A stretch of 36,082 bases of DNA from Oscillospiraceae bacterium (GTDB lineage: Bacteria; Bacillota; Clostridia; Oscillospirales; CAG-272). The notes below the pieces were generated by a model. That model made no database searches. It was given only the letters and a program-made list of their open reading frames with translations, and was not told the DNA's origin. The DNA is taken from the NCBI GenBank assembly GCA_015064545.1, contig SVSA01000012.1, forward strand, positions 1 to 36,082. Reading direction: 5' to 3'. A program made the translations under genes and the position numbers. Positions 18,124 through 28,117 of the stretch are shown here, one piece after another. The first letter of the stretch is position 1, and every line of letters begins with the position of its first letter.

Positions 18124-19611
18124 ATGAAAAAACTCAGTTTGATCTTAGCGGCTCTGCTACTGTTTACCGCACTCGCCAGCGCCTGCTCCCAAGCCGGTCC
18201 CGGCGCTTCGGCAACCACCGATGACGTAACGCTCGGCGGTAGCGACACCGACGGTGCAAGCACAAGTGAGCGCGACACAACCTTTGAGGATCATGTACCC
18301 GACAATCTGACCTACGGCGGCTATGACTTTGTCATGGCATTCCCCAATCCGGCCGATCACGGTAAAGACTACCAAATCGTGGATGAGGGCTTCGCCGTAA
18401 CCAAAATCGATGAAGCCGTCTACCGCCGCAACCGCACGATTGAGGACCGCTTCGACATTGTGCTGTCCGGCATCACCGGCGGTAATTCCGACACCCAGAC
18501 ACCCTTCCTGGAAACCACCGTCCTCAGCGGCGATGATGCCATTGACCTGGCCTTTATTGCCTTCACCTACTCGGGTATTCCGTGGATCACCAGCGGCTAT
18601 GCCATGCCGTGGAACGATGTGGAGCACATCGACACCAGCCGTGTCTACTGGAATCAGAGTATGATCGACAACCTCTCGATCGCAGGGCACACCTTCCTGC
18701 TTCAGGGCGATATCAACTGGCCGTCCATGAATTCCACGCAGGTTTGCTTCTTTAACACCACGGTTGTCACCGACAACAAGGTCGGAAATCTCTACGAAAC
18801 GGTACGAAACGGCGATTGGACCTTTGATCGTATGAAAACACTGGCCCGCAATTTCGCCAAGGATCTGAATCAGGACGGTAATTATGATGAAACCGACCAA
18901 TACGGTATCGCCATGTGCTTCTACGGTGCCGTATACGAAATCGGTATTGCCGCCAACTATTTAACCGTTATCCCCACGGAGGATGGCTTTACGCTGAATG
19001 TCGATACCGACAAATTTGCCGACATTGTCAACTACGCCTACGACCTGATCTACAACCATGGCACCACCTATATTGAGCGCTATGACTACATTGAGGAAAG
19101 TAAGGGCGTCGGCATCTTCTTTGATAACCGCGCGATGTTCATGCTCACAGGACTTGGAACCGGTAACTATTTCCGCAACGAAAAAGCCGATTATGGCATT
19201 ATCCCCTGCCCGAAGTATGACGAGTTCCAGGAAAAATACTGCACCACAAACGACCAGTGGGGTCTCTCCTGCTCGATTCCGACCACGGCAACCGATCCGG
19301 CTCGTACCGGCGCGATCACCGAGGCTCTCTGCGCCCTCAGCGGTAAAATCGTTTACCCCACCTACTACGAGGATGTTCTCTCGGAGCGCAATACCCGCGA
19401 TGAGGAATCCAAGCAAATGCTGGAGCTGATCTTCTCGAATATCATCTACGATCCCGGTATCACCTTCGGCACAGCGGAAGCCTACGTTCCCCTTTATAAG
19501 CTGGTCAAGGACAAATCCTCGGATGTTGCCAGCTGGTCCGCTCGTTATGGCGGAAAAATCCAGTCAAAGTTTGACGATCTCTTCGAATATGTAACCGACA
19601 ATTATGACTGA
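18124..19611 (+). CDS. extracellular solute-binding lipoprotein, copy 2
   Basis: Lipobox TALASACSQ; shared VPDNLTYxGYxxVMAFPxPAD, SGIPWxTSGYAMPWNDV, EKYCTTNDQWGLSC and YxDVLSERNTRDEESKxML with copy 1; RBS GGAGA before ATG 18124. Confidence 0.75.
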   Translation: MKKLSLILAALLLFTALASACSQAGPGASATTDDVTLGGSDTDGASTSERDTTFEDHVPDNLTYGGYDFVMAFPNPADHGKDYQIVDEGFAVTKIDEAVYRRNRTIEDRFDIVLSGITGGNSDTQTPFLETTVLSGDDAIDLAFIAFTYSGIPWITSGYAMPWNDVEHIDTSRVYWNQSMIDNLSIAGHTFLLQGDINWPSMNSTQVCFFNTTVVTDNKVGNLYETVRNGDWTFDRMKTLARNFAKDLNQDGNYDETDQYGIAMCFYGAVYEIGIAANYLTVIPTEDGFTLNVDTDKFADIVNYAYDLIYNHGTTYIERYDYIEESKGVGIFFDNRAMFMLTGLGTGNYFRNEKADYGIIPCPKYDEFQEKYCTTNDQWGLSCSIPTTATDPARTGAITEALCALSGKIVYPTYYEDVLSERNTRDEESKQMLELIFSNIIYDPGITFGTAEAYVPLYKLVKDKSSDVASWSARYGGKIQSKFDDLFEYVTDNYD

Positions 19612-19612
19612 C

Positions 19613-19645
19613 AAAATGGGGACGCACTTAACACGTCCCCATTTT
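19613..19645 (+). terminator. rho-independent-type terminator after the solute-binding pair
   Basis: AAAATGGGGACG-CACTTAACA-CGTCCCCATTTT followed by CTTCTCC. Confidence 0.75.
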
Positions 19646-19732
19646 CTTCTCCCCAAGGAAACGCCCTGCCATTCTCCCGCCAAAAAAGCGGATATGGAAA
19701 CAATTCTCCCACGATCGGAGGTAAGATTTGTC

Positions 19733-21604
19733 ATGAAACCATTACTTCGCGCATTATTTACCTTTTTACTCTTTGCGCTGACCATGAGCTTCCTCTTTGC
19801 CTGCTCGCAAGGCAGTGAACAGGAAACGGGCTCCTCGCAGACATCCCATCCGCCCCAGACCACCGAGCCGCCGGTCAACCCGCCCAAGCTGACCGAGCTG
19901 CATGTCGAGGGGGGATATGAGCTCTCCTTCTCCGCGGAAATCACGTCCTACACGGTACAGATTCCGGCAGGACGTCCCGCCGTTCCGCAGGTTTCAGCCA
20001 AGGCCGAGGAAAATGCCTCGCTCACCATTCATCAAGCCACAATCCCCGATCAGGAAGAGAGCGGTACCGCGCGGATTACGGTCACCAAGGACGGGGTATC
20101 CTGTGATTATACAGTCACCTTTGTCAAGGATGCCGCGCAGGGCTTCCAGCTTCAATATGCCGATGTCTACACCTATGCTCCGGCATATACCCCCAAGGAG
20201 GGGGAAAAGCTTACCTTTTCCAGCTCAAATACCTCGGTTTTAACCGTGGATAACACCGGTAAGGTAACCGCTGTCGACTTGTCGGACACCGCTACGATCA
20301 TTACCGCCTCGGTCGGCGCAACCGAGGTCGGACGATTGGTGGTGGATCGCGTCATCAAGGCACCGCTGAATATCTTTTTGATTATCGGACAGAGTAACGC
20401 TTATGGCTGGCACGACGTACCGGCCGGAGCAACACAAAGCAAATATTTCAGCGAGCAGAAGCGTCAGTATGACACGCCGCTGCCCGGCACGGTATGGGGC
20501 GATTCGGTTACGACCGCTTACGACGATTACTCCTTCTCGGGCATGCAGGATCTCTGTAGCAAGCGCGGCTTTTCCGGCTTCCATCCTGCCTTGGGTAAGG
20601 AATGGTACGCACTGACCGGCGAAAAATCGCTGATGCTGAAAACCGCCGTCGGCAGTACGCCGATCGAGGCCTGGACGGCTGATCCGAGTCTGATGTTCTA
20701 CGGAATTGACCTCTACGCCATGACGGTCGAACGCTTCCGTTATTATGAGGAGCTGTTTGCCACCGCAGATTCCAAGTTTACCGTCAATCGCATCTATGCC
20801 TTCTGGCTGCAGGGAGAAACCTGTCAGGAATATGTTTACGATTCCTCGAAATTCACCTGGGCGAACAAGAACGGACAAACCAACTATCCCTACTACGGTG
20901 ACTGGCGAAAGCCCACCCGCACGCGAAAGCTGATGACATCGGAGGAATATTACTCGTATTTTATGAGTATGTATCAGTCTCTTGTCAAGGATATCGGCTT
21001 GGAATTCATCGGCATCCTGCCGACACGCGCGATGGAATCGGTCAGCTCGGAGGAAAACCGCCGCGAACAGCAGTTAGTCGATTTGGTGGCACCGCGAGCA
21101 GCTCAATTTGCCTTAAACTATCGGGATAACGGCAATATCGCCATCGTAACGCTTAAGACCGAGATCGGGCGCACCGAATCCTATGCCGACAAAACCGCCG
21201 AAGGCTGGGGGTATCTCGGCTGCTACAACATTCATTATAATCAGCTTGGGTATAACGCGATCGGCAAGGATGCCGCCATGCAAACGTATTACCGCCTCGT
21301 CGCCAGCGAAGCACAAGCCGCAACCGACATTTGCGTACTGGATACAGACGGAAGAACGGTCTTGACGGATGGTGAAACCATCCGCATAGAATGCGGCAGT
21401 ACGCGTCAGATCACCGCTTACGTTCTGCCCCTCTTTGCCGCAGATTCCACGCTTCAATTTTCCATTTCCGATACCAACCTCTGCACCATCGACGATTACG
21501 GTGTGATTACCGTACCGTATCATGACGACACCGTTGGAAAAACCGCAACCCTGACCATCTCAAACGGCGTCATACAAAAGGTCATCACGCTCGCCTTTAC
21601 CTGA
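19733..21604 (+). CDS. lipoprotein sialate O-acetylesterase/SGNH-type carbohydrate esterase with Ig-like (BIG2-like) domains
   Basis: Lipobox SFLFACSQ; IFLIIGQSNAYG...FWLQGETC...NIHYNQLGYNAIGKD; BIG2-like LTFSSSNTSVLTVDNTGKVTAV; RBS GGAGG. Confidence 0.8.
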   Translation: MKPLLRALFTFLLFALTMSFLFACSQGSEQETGSSQTSHPPQTTEPPVNPPKLTELHVEGGYELSFSAEITSYTVQIPAGRPAVPQVSAKAEENASLTIHQATIPDQEESGTARITVTKDGVSCDYTVTFVKDAAQGFQLQYADVYTYAPAYTPKEGEKLTFSSSNTSVLTVDNTGKVTAVDLSDTATIITASVGATEVGRLVVDRVIKAPLNIFLIIGQSNAYGWHDVPAGATQSKYFSEQKRQYDTPLPGTVWGDSVTTAYDDYSFSGMQDLCSKRGFSGFHPALGKEWYALTGEKSLMLKTAVGSTPIEAWTADPSLMFYGIDLYAMTVERFRYYEELFATADSKFTVNRIYAFWLQGETCQEYVYDSSKFTWANKNGQTNYPYYGDWRKPTRTRKLMTSEEYYSYFMSMYQSLVKDIGLEFIGILPTRAMESVSSEENRREQQLVDLVAPRAAQFALNYRDNGNIAIVTLKTEIGRTESYADKTAEGWGYLGCYNIHYNQLGYNAIGKDAAMQTYYRLVASEAQAATDICVLDTDGRTVLTDGETIRIECGSTRQITAYVLPLFAADSTLQFSISDTNLCTIDDYGVITVPYHDDTVGKTATLTISNGVIQKVITLAFT

Positions 21605-21720
21605 TGAGCGACACGCAAAAAAATTCGTACCAATAATAAGGAGGGGAAGAAGCGAAAACAATCCGCTTCCTCCCCTCTCGCTTACAAGACAGTCCATACC
21701 ACCATGACAGGAGAATCACC

Positions 21721-22779
21721 ATGAAGCCACAGGAACGGCATGCCCTGCGTTTTTTCGGACGCACGTATGAAAAAGACGAGACGATATATTTTAACTGGTC
21801 ACTGTCCGGCTTTGTTTTCCGATTTCACGGCACCTGCGCCAAAGCCAGGCTTCTCACAAGCCTCGGCTATCACGGTGCCTCGCCGGAAAACAACGCCACC
21901 CTCTGGGTTTCGATCGACGGCGATGAGGCGCACCGACGTCTGCTTACGCTGGATACCGCCGAGGGCTGGTATACCCTGGCCGAGAGGCTGACAAACGAAC
22001 CGCACACCATCCGTGTGGTCAAGCGCGTGGAGGTCGGTTACGCCACGGCAGGCATAGCCGAGCTTTGTCTTGACGGTCCCCTTCTTGAGCCGCCGAGCGC
22101 AAGACCGAGACGAATCGAATGCATCGGAGACTCCTTTACCTGCGGTGACGGATGCTACACGGTCGGAGGAAAGGATGCCTATGTGTCGGCCAACCAGGAC
22201 GCCACGATGTCCTACGCCCGTCTCCTCGGCGATTATTTTGATGCCGAGGTGCATGTGATCGCCAAATGCGGCATCGGCCTTGTCTGGAACTATGCCGGAA
22301 ACACGGCCGAGGACGGCGCTATTGCCCTGCCGCAGATCTATTCCTATACCGATTATTTCAACGAAGGCTCCTCCCTTCTCTGGCATTTTGAAGACTTTCC
22401 GCCAGACCTCATCCTTCTCAATATCGGAACCAACGATGCTTCCTATATTGCCAAAGACCGTGAGCGATGGTTCACAACCTATCTTACCTTCTTGCAAAGC
22501 CTGCAAAGCTACCATCCCGGCACACCGATTCTCTGCACGCAGGGCGCCGTGAACTGCTTCTCCTCCGAAACGGCCTTAGCCGTCCTTGAGGAACGCGCCA
22601 CAGCGGCCGGCCTGACGGATATCCGGTTTTATCCGATGATGCCGGACTATGATCCCGTAACCGACGGTTGCGGTGTGGGAATGCATCCCTCCCCCGCAAC
22701 CCACAGAAAAACCGCCGCACAGCTGATTGACATTATTGAGCGTCTTGGCTTGCTGTCAGAAGAGCCACAGCGAAAATAA
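21721..22779 (+). CDS. CE2-like SGNH esterase (acetyl-xylan/glycan esterase type)
   Basis: N-terminal beta-sandwich-like WVSIDG region followed by IECIGDSFTCGDG, LLNIGTNDASY and GVGMHPSPATHRKTAAQL. Confidence 0.8.
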   Translation: MKPQERHALRFFGRTYEKDETIYFNWSLSGFVFRFHGTCAKARLLTSLGYHGASPENNATLWVSIDGDEAHRRLLTLDTAEGWYTLAERLTNEPHTIRVVKRVEVGYATAGIAELCLDGPLLEPPSARPRRIECIGDSFTCGDGCYTVGGKDAYVSANQDATMSYARLLGDYFDAEVHVIAKCGIGLVWNYAGNTAEDGAIALPQIYSYTDYFNEGSSLLWHFEDFPPDLILLNIGTNDASYIAKDRERWFTTYLTFLQSLQSYHPGTPILCTQGAVNCFSSETALAVLEERATAAGLTDIRFYPMMPDYDPVTDGCGVGMHPSPATHRKTAAQLIDIIERLGLLSEEPQRK

Positions 22780-22880
22780 GAGAACATCCGCAGGAAAAAC
22801 CGCGATTCTACGACATCAGCAAACGGCGATCCTGTAATTTTCAACAAAAAGAGTTCAATAATCTTAGGCACAAAGCACAT

Positions 22881-22909
22881 TACATGAAACCTCAAAAAAC
22901 AGTAAAATG
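22881..22909 (+). promoter_or_regulatory. possible sigma-A-type promoter upstream of the isomerase-like gene
   Basis: TTACAT-17 bp-TAAAAT. Confidence 0.4.
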
Positions 22910-22949
22910 ATGCTGTAAGAAGTTATCCCGTTTAACAGGAGGACACACA

Positions 22950-24338
22950 ATGAAACCCATAAAAATTGGTCTGTTACCGTTATATGTAAAGCTGTATGAT
23001 GAATGCCTTTCTTGGATGAGACCCAAGGTTGAGGCCTATTATGCCGATGTTACCGAAAAGATGAGAGCCACCGGTCTTGAGGTGCTCACCAGCCCCATCT
23101 GCCGTTTGGAGGATGAATTCCGTGCCGCGATCACGCAGTTCGAGCGCGAGGGTGCTGAGGTACTGGTTACGCTCCATCTGGCCTATTCGCCGTCTTTGCA
23201 ATCGGAAAAGCCCCTCAAGGAATGCAGGCTGCCGATCGTTATTCTCGACACCACACCGGATTTTGAATTCTTCCCGGAGGGCTCCACCGAGGGAATCGAT
23301 TACGATCACGGCATCCATGGTGTTCAGGATATGTGTAATCTGCTCATTCGGAATGAAAAGCCGTTCAGCATCTTTGCCGGCCATTATATCGAGTCGGATG
23401 TTTGCCAAAAGGTGGCAGACTGCGTGCGGGCTCATGTTGCCGCCAAGGCATTGGCCACCGCGCGCGTCGGTATCATTGGCGAGCCCTTCGACGGCATGGG
23501 CGACTTCCGCGTCCCCTATGAGACGCTGAAGGAGGAGATCGGCATTGAGGTAATTCCCTATGATCCTACGGTTATTGCCTCCTACGCGGACAAGGTTTCA
23601 AACGAGCAGATTCTTTCGCTGAAGGAAGAGGACAGCGCCCGCTTTGATAACGACGGTGTTTCGGACGCCCTCTATGAGGAGGTCACGCGCGTTTCGCTTG
23701 GCGTGAAGGCTTGGTATGAAACCGAAAAGCTCGATTCCTTCACCGTGAATTTCTTAGCAGCCGGCAAAACAACCGGTCTTCGCCATATGCCCTTTGACCG
23801 CGCCTGCCGCGCCATGGAAGAAGGAGTCGGCTATGCCGGTGAGGGTGACGTCCTGACAGCCGCCTTTGTCGGTGCGCTGCTCCACGGCTGGGAAAACACC
23901 TCCTTTGTGGAAATGTTCTGCCCGAACTGGAAGGATGAATATGTATTTTTGAGCCATATGGGTGAATATAATCTCCGGGTTGCCGGCAAGCGTCCGCGCA
24001 TGATCGTGCGTTCCTTCCCCTTTGCGGACACAGGAGATCCCTATGCGATCATGGCTCCGATGATGCCCGGCAAGGCTGTGCTTGTTAATCTGGCGCCGCT
24101 CGGCAAGGGCCGCTATGCGCTGATTGCCATGGATGGCACGATGCAGGCGGTTTCTGATAACAGCCGCTTCGTCAATGTGGTAAACGGCTGGTTCAAGCCG
24201 AACACCGATCTGCGCACCGTTCTGCAAACCTACAGCAAGAACGGCGGCACGCATCACAGCGCTTTGGTTTACGGAATTGAGGCCGAAAGCCTCGCACCGA
24301 TTGCCGAGGCCTTTGGTTGGTCATTTACCGTTATTTAA
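22950..24338 (+). CDS. L-fucose/L-arabinose isomerase-like family protein
   Basis: MKPIKIGLLPLYVKLYDE..., GAEVLVTLHLAYSPSLQ, FSIFAGHYIE, RVGIIGEPFDGMGDF and NFLAAGKTTGLRHMPFDRACRAMEEGVGYAGEGDVLTAA are typical of the fucI/araA-like fold family. Confidence 0.75.
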   Translation: MKPIKIGLLPLYVKLYDECLSWMRPKVEAYYADVTEKMRATGLEVLTSPICRLEDEFRAAITQFEREGAEVLVTLHLAYSPSLQSEKPLKECRLPIVILDTTPDFEFFPEGSTEGIDYDHGIHGVQDMCNLLIRNEKPFSIFAGHYIESDVCQKVADCVRAHVAAKALATARVGIIGEPFDGMGDFRVPYETLKEEIGIEVIPYDPTVIASYADKVSNEQILSLKEEDSARFDNDGVSDALYEEVTRVSLGVKAWYETEKLDSFTVNFLAAGKTTGLRHMPFDRACRAMEEGVGYAGEGDVLTAAFVGALLHGWENTSFVEMFCPNWKDEYVFLSHMGEYNLRVAGKRPRMIVRSFPFADTGDPYAIMAPMMPGKAVLVNLAPLGKGRYALIAMDGTMQAVSDNSRFVNVVNGWFKPNTDLRTVLQTYSKNGGTHHSALVYGIEAESLAPIAEAFGWSFTVI

Positions 24339-24361
24339 CGGATTATGAAAGGAATATCATT

Positions 24362-25645
24362 ATGAAAAAGCTCAGAATTGGTGTATTTGGTGCCGGACGC
24401 GGTTGCACAATGATTAACGTTTTGCTCACGCACCCCGATGCCGAGGTCGTCGCAATTTGCGACAAGTATAAGCCCTTGCTCGACAAGGCCGGCAAGCTCG
24501 CCGAGGAAAAGGGCGTGAATGTAGCCCTGTTTGAGGACTTTGAGGAGTTTTTCAAGTACGACATGGACGCTGTCGTTCTGGCCAACTATGCATGTGAGCA
24601 CGTTCCGTTTGCGGTTCGCCTCCTGCGCTCGGGCAGACACGTTATGAGCGAGTGCCTGACCTGCGCTTCGATGGCACAGGCCGTTGAGCTGATTGAAGCG
24701 GTGGAGGAAAGCGGCAAGGTCTATGCTTACGCCGAAAACTACTGCTATCAGGATACCACCTTTGAAATGTGGAGAAGCTATCGCAACGGCGAAATCGGTG
24801 AAGTGCTGTATGCACAGGGCGAATATGTCCACGATTGCACCGGCGAATGGCACAACCTCACCCAGGGTGATCCCAACCACTGGAGAAACAACTGCTTCTC
24901 CACCTTCTACTGCACGCACGGTATTGCTCCCGTCTTCATGATCACCGGCCACCGCCCGGTCAAGGTTTCCGGCTTTGAGGGAACCTGCGCCGAATATACG
25001 CAAAAGTGCGGTCTGCGTGACGCAACGCTCGGTATGGAAATCATTACACTTGATAACGGCGCTATCGTCCGTTGCATCAACGGTAACCTGCGTCACCACA
25101 ATCCTGCCGGTATCACCTCGAGCTATATTGTCTACGGTGAGAACGGTATGCTCGAATCCTCCCGCTACAAGGGAAGCACGGTTCACAAATATACGCTCAC
25201 CGAGGGCTGCTCCGAGTATACGCCCGAAAAGCAGGTAGAGGCCGATCTGGCCAAGAAATTCAACACGCACGGCGGTGCTGACTTCTATCCGACTCACTTC
25301 TTCATCGAAAAGATTCTCGGTAATGAGATTGGCTTCCGTTACAGTATCGACGTCTATCAGGCTGTTGATATGTGCATTTGCGGTATTCTCGCGTATCGCT
25401 CGATTCTGAACAACAGTATGTCGATCGATGTTCCCGATCTTCGCGATCCGGCACAACGCGACAAGTACCGTAACGATCACGCCTGCACCTTCGCATACGA
25501 AGCCGGCGATCAGAGAATCCCGAACAACCACCACGGTGTTGTTATTCCCGACGATGCTCCCTGCTATGAGGAGATGAGAAAGCTCTGGAACAAGGCCGAG
25601 GGCAATTCGTACTCGGAAAACCAAGTAGCAGCATTCTGTCAATAG
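24362..25645 (+). CDS. Gfo/Idh/MocA-family oxidoreductase (copy 1)
   Basis: MKKLRIGVFGAGRGCTMINVLL Rossmann motif; VVAICDKY, SGRHVMSECLTCASMAQAVELIEAVEESGKVYAYAENYCY. Confidence 0.85.
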   Translation: MKKLRIGVFGAGRGCTMINVLLTHPDAEVVAICDKYKPLLDKAGKLAEEKGVNVALFEDFEEFFKYDMDAVVLANYACEHVPFAVRLLRSGRHVMSECLTCASMAQAVELIEAVEESGKVYAYAENYCYQDTTFEMWRSYRNGEIGEVLYAQGEYVHDCTGEWHNLTQGDPNHWRNNCFSTFYCTHGIAPVFMITGHRPVKVSGFEGTCAEYTQKCGLRDATLGMEIITLDNGAIVRCINGNLRHHNPAGITSSYIVYGENGMLESSRYKGSTVHKYTLTEGCSEYTPEKQVEADLAKKFNTHGGADFYPTHFFIEKILGNEIGFRYSIDVYQAVDMCICGILAYRSILNNSMSIDVPDLRDPAQRDKYRNDHACTFAYEAGDQRIPNNHHGVVIPDDAPCYEEMRKLWNKAEGNSYSENQVAAFCQ

Positions 25646-25679
25646 CTTCGCCTTCCTTGAGAAACAGAAGGAGAACGGT

Positions 25680-26750
25680 ATGGACTATTTAACAAAAATC
25701 GCAGCCGAGCTCGGCACGTCGCGCTCCTCGGTCTATCGCGCCATGAAATATATGCAGCCGATGAGCGCCGACACGCGTAAACGGATTATTGATTATGTCA
25801 AAACCAATTATCCGGATAAGCTCGCACAGTTAAATGCCTCACACAATGGGATTGCCCGTAAGCAGATAGCCATCATCATGCCCTACAAGCCCAAATACTT
25901 TTGGGAAGAGGCTGTTCGCGGGATGGAGGCAGCCAAAATCGCCTTCAAAACATCACCGGTTGAGCTGAAATATATTTTCTATTCCGGTGCGCTTTCGGAG
26001 GAAGAGCTGATTTCGATCCTCGGCAGTCTGGAGGTTAATACCGCCGATGCTCTTTGCATCGTGCCGGTCAATTCCGAAAAGGTAGCCGAACGCATCAACG
26101 AAATTGCAGGAAAAATCCCCGTCGCCATCTTTAACGAGATGTGCGACGGGGCCAGCACCTTCCTCAATGTCATCAGCGATGGCTATGCCGAGGGGCAGGC
26201 GATCGGCGCCATGGTCAAGAACCATTGCCCTCCCGATTCGCATGTTGTGATGATCTCGACCGAAACCTACCGAAGCAATATCTTTGCCGATCGCATCCGC
26301 GGGTTCTACGAGGTTTTCCATGCGACGTCTCCCTCTCCCATCATCGATGAGATCAATATCGAATATAACGACCGATACAACTATCATACCATTCTTCCGG
26401 CCATGATGGCAAGAAAGGTATTTGAGTGCTTTGAGGCCATTGAGCGCAAGGGCGGAAGGGTTCATGCCACCTATGTGACAAACGGAGCGCTTCTACCGCT
26501 GTTTATTGCCTTACGGAAACTGGATCGGCGTGATGTTTTCGTGTTCGGCCATGAGCTGAACGCCAAAGCGCTTGAATTCTTCAAGACCGATATGCAGGGC
26601 GGCTATGTCAGACAGGATATTTATATGCAAGGATATGCTGTTGTGGAGGGGCTGATCCAAAAGCTCTTTTTCGATCGGCGTATCTATCCCGACATCTATC
26701 ACACACAGTTTGATATCGGTTGCTATATCAATCCGACCAATCCCTCCTGA
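25680..26750 (+). CDS. LacI-type transcriptional regulator
   Basis: N-terminal LTKIAAELGTSRSSVYRAMKYMQPMSADTRKRIIDYVKTNYP HTH and periplasmic-binding-like C-terminal domain. Confidence 0.8.
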   Translation: MDYLTKIAAELGTSRSSVYRAMKYMQPMSADTRKRIIDYVKTNYPDKLAQLNASHNGIARKQIAIIMPYKPKYFWEEAVRGMEAAKIAFKTSPVELKYIFYSGALSEEELISILGSLEVNTADALCIVPVNSEKVAERINEIAGKIPVAIFNEMCDGASTFLNVISDGYAEGQAIGAMVKNHCPPDSHVVMISTETYRSNIFADRIRGFYEVFHATSPSPIIDEINIEYNDRYNYHTILPAMMARKVFECFEAIERKGGRVHATYVTNGALLPLFIALRKLDRRDVFVFGHELNAKALEFFKTDMQGGYVRQDIYMQGYAVVEGLIQKLFFDRRIYPDIYHTQFDIGCYINPTNPS

Positions 26751-26778
26751 TTTTTGGTCGGAACACGCGAATTTTGGG

Positions 26779-26807
26779 TAGACAAAAACAAAAAACTATG
26801 CTATACT
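26779..26807 (+). promoter_or_regulatory. sigma-A promoter upstream of Gfo/Idh/MocA copy 2
   Basis: TAGACA-17 bp-TATACT with TGC extended -10. Confidence 0.75.
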
Positions 26808-26828
26808 GTTACCCGATATAAAAGAACC

Positions 26829-26853
26829 GAAAGCACCCTGACCGGGTGCTTTC
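26829..26853 (+). promoter_or_regulatory. 5'-leader hairpin between promoter and start codon
   Basis: GAAAGCACCC-TGACC-GGGTGCTTTC, perfect 10 bp stem, no following T-tract. Confidence 0.65.
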
Positions 26854-26870
26854 CTAAACAGGTGATATTT

Positions 26871-28115
26871 ATGAAAAAATTAAAAATCGGCGTTGTCGGC
26901 GTCGGCCGAGGAAAATCCATGATGCATTACTGCCAGCAGGCAGAGAATGCCGAAATGGTGGCCATCTGCGACAAATGGGCGCAGGGACTGGAGGCCACCA
27001 AGCAAGAGCTCAACCAGGACAGCATTGCTTACTATACCGATTACGACGAATTCTTGAAGCATGACATGGACTGCGTTATGCTGGCCAATTACGCCTCCGA
27101 GCACGCGCCCTTTGCCATCAAAGCGATGAAAAGCGGCAAGCATGTCATCAGCGAGGTGTTACCGGCACAGACCATGGCCGAGGCGGTTGCCCTGATTGAG
27201 ACGGTTGAGAAAACGGGCAAAATCTATTGCTACGCGGAAAACTACTGTTATATGGGTGCGCCGCGTGAAATGCGGACGCTGTACCGTAACGGCCGTTTGG
27301 GCGACTTTGAATACGGTGAAGGGGAATATCTTCACAACTGTGAATCGATTTGGGAGGATATCACCTACGGTGAGCGCGATCATTGGCGCAATCAAATGTC
27401 TGCCTTTTTCTACTGCACACATTCGGTGGGGCCGTTACTGCACATCACCGGCCTGCGCCCGAAAACCGTAACCGGCTTTGAGGGTATTCATAACGCACGT
27501 ATGGCCCGCATGGGCGCCAGAGCCGGGCACATGGCGCTGGAGATCGTCCGTTTGGAAAACGGTGCTTTGCTCAAGAGCATTCACGGCGTCGGTCCTTCGC
27601 GCAATTCGGTATGGTACAGCGTTTACGGCGCCAAGGGGCGCGTGGAATCGGCGCGCGAAGATGCTATGGCAGGCGACAACAATCATGTCTACGAGCATCT
27701 CGACGATACCACACAAGCCCCGGCCAGCTATGAGCACGTTGACGAGCTGAGTGAGCAGGGCAAAAAGAGCGGCCACGGCGGCAGCGACATCAAGTGTCTC
27801 TACTACGCGGTCGAACGCATTCTCGGCGATGAAGCCTCGGAAACCATTGATGTTTACGAAGCGATCGATATGTGGATGGTCGGCCACTTTGGCTATCTGT
27901 CGGCAATGGCCGGCGGTATCCCGATGGCCATCCCGGATCTTCGCCTTCCGGCCGAGCGAGAGGTCTATCGACAGGATCACCGCTGCACCGATCCCCGCGT
28001 TGCCGGCGATCAGCTCCTTCCCTCGTATCTCCAAGGCGATCTTACGATTTCCGATGAGGTCTACCATGCCATTCGGCAGAAATGGGAAGCCAAGCAACCG
28101 AAAGGAGAGGCATAA
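26871..28115 (+). CDS. Gfo/Idh/MocA-family oxidoreductase (copy 2)
   Basis: MKKLKIGVVGVGRGKSMMHYC; VAICDKW; SGKHVISEVLPAQTMAEAVALIETVEKTGKIYCYAENYCYMG; paralogous to copy 1. Confidence 0.85.
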   Translation: MKKLKIGVVGVGRGKSMMHYCQQAENAEMVAICDKWAQGLEATKQELNQDSIAYYTDYDEFLKHDMDCVMLANYASEHAPFAIKAMKSGKHVISEVLPAQTMAEAVALIETVEKTGKIYCYAENYCYMGAPREMRTLYRNGRLGDFEYGEGEYLHNCESIWEDITYGERDHWRNQMSAFFYCTHSVGPLLHITGLRPKTVTGFEGIHNARMARMGARAGHMALEIVRLENGALLKSIHGVGPSRNSVWYSVYGAKGRVESAREDAMAGDNNHVYEHLDDTTQAPASYEHVDELSEQGKKSGHGGSDIKCLYYAVERILGDEASETIDVYEAIDMWMVGHFGYLSAMAGGIPMAIPDLRLPAEREVYRQDHRCTDPRVAGDQLLPSYLQGDLTISDEVYHAIRQKWEAKQPKGEA

Positions 28116-28117
28116 CG

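Noticed and set aside
24335-25642. 435 aa minus-strand ORF
   Set aside because: Exact antisense shadow of the Gfo/Idh/MocA gene.
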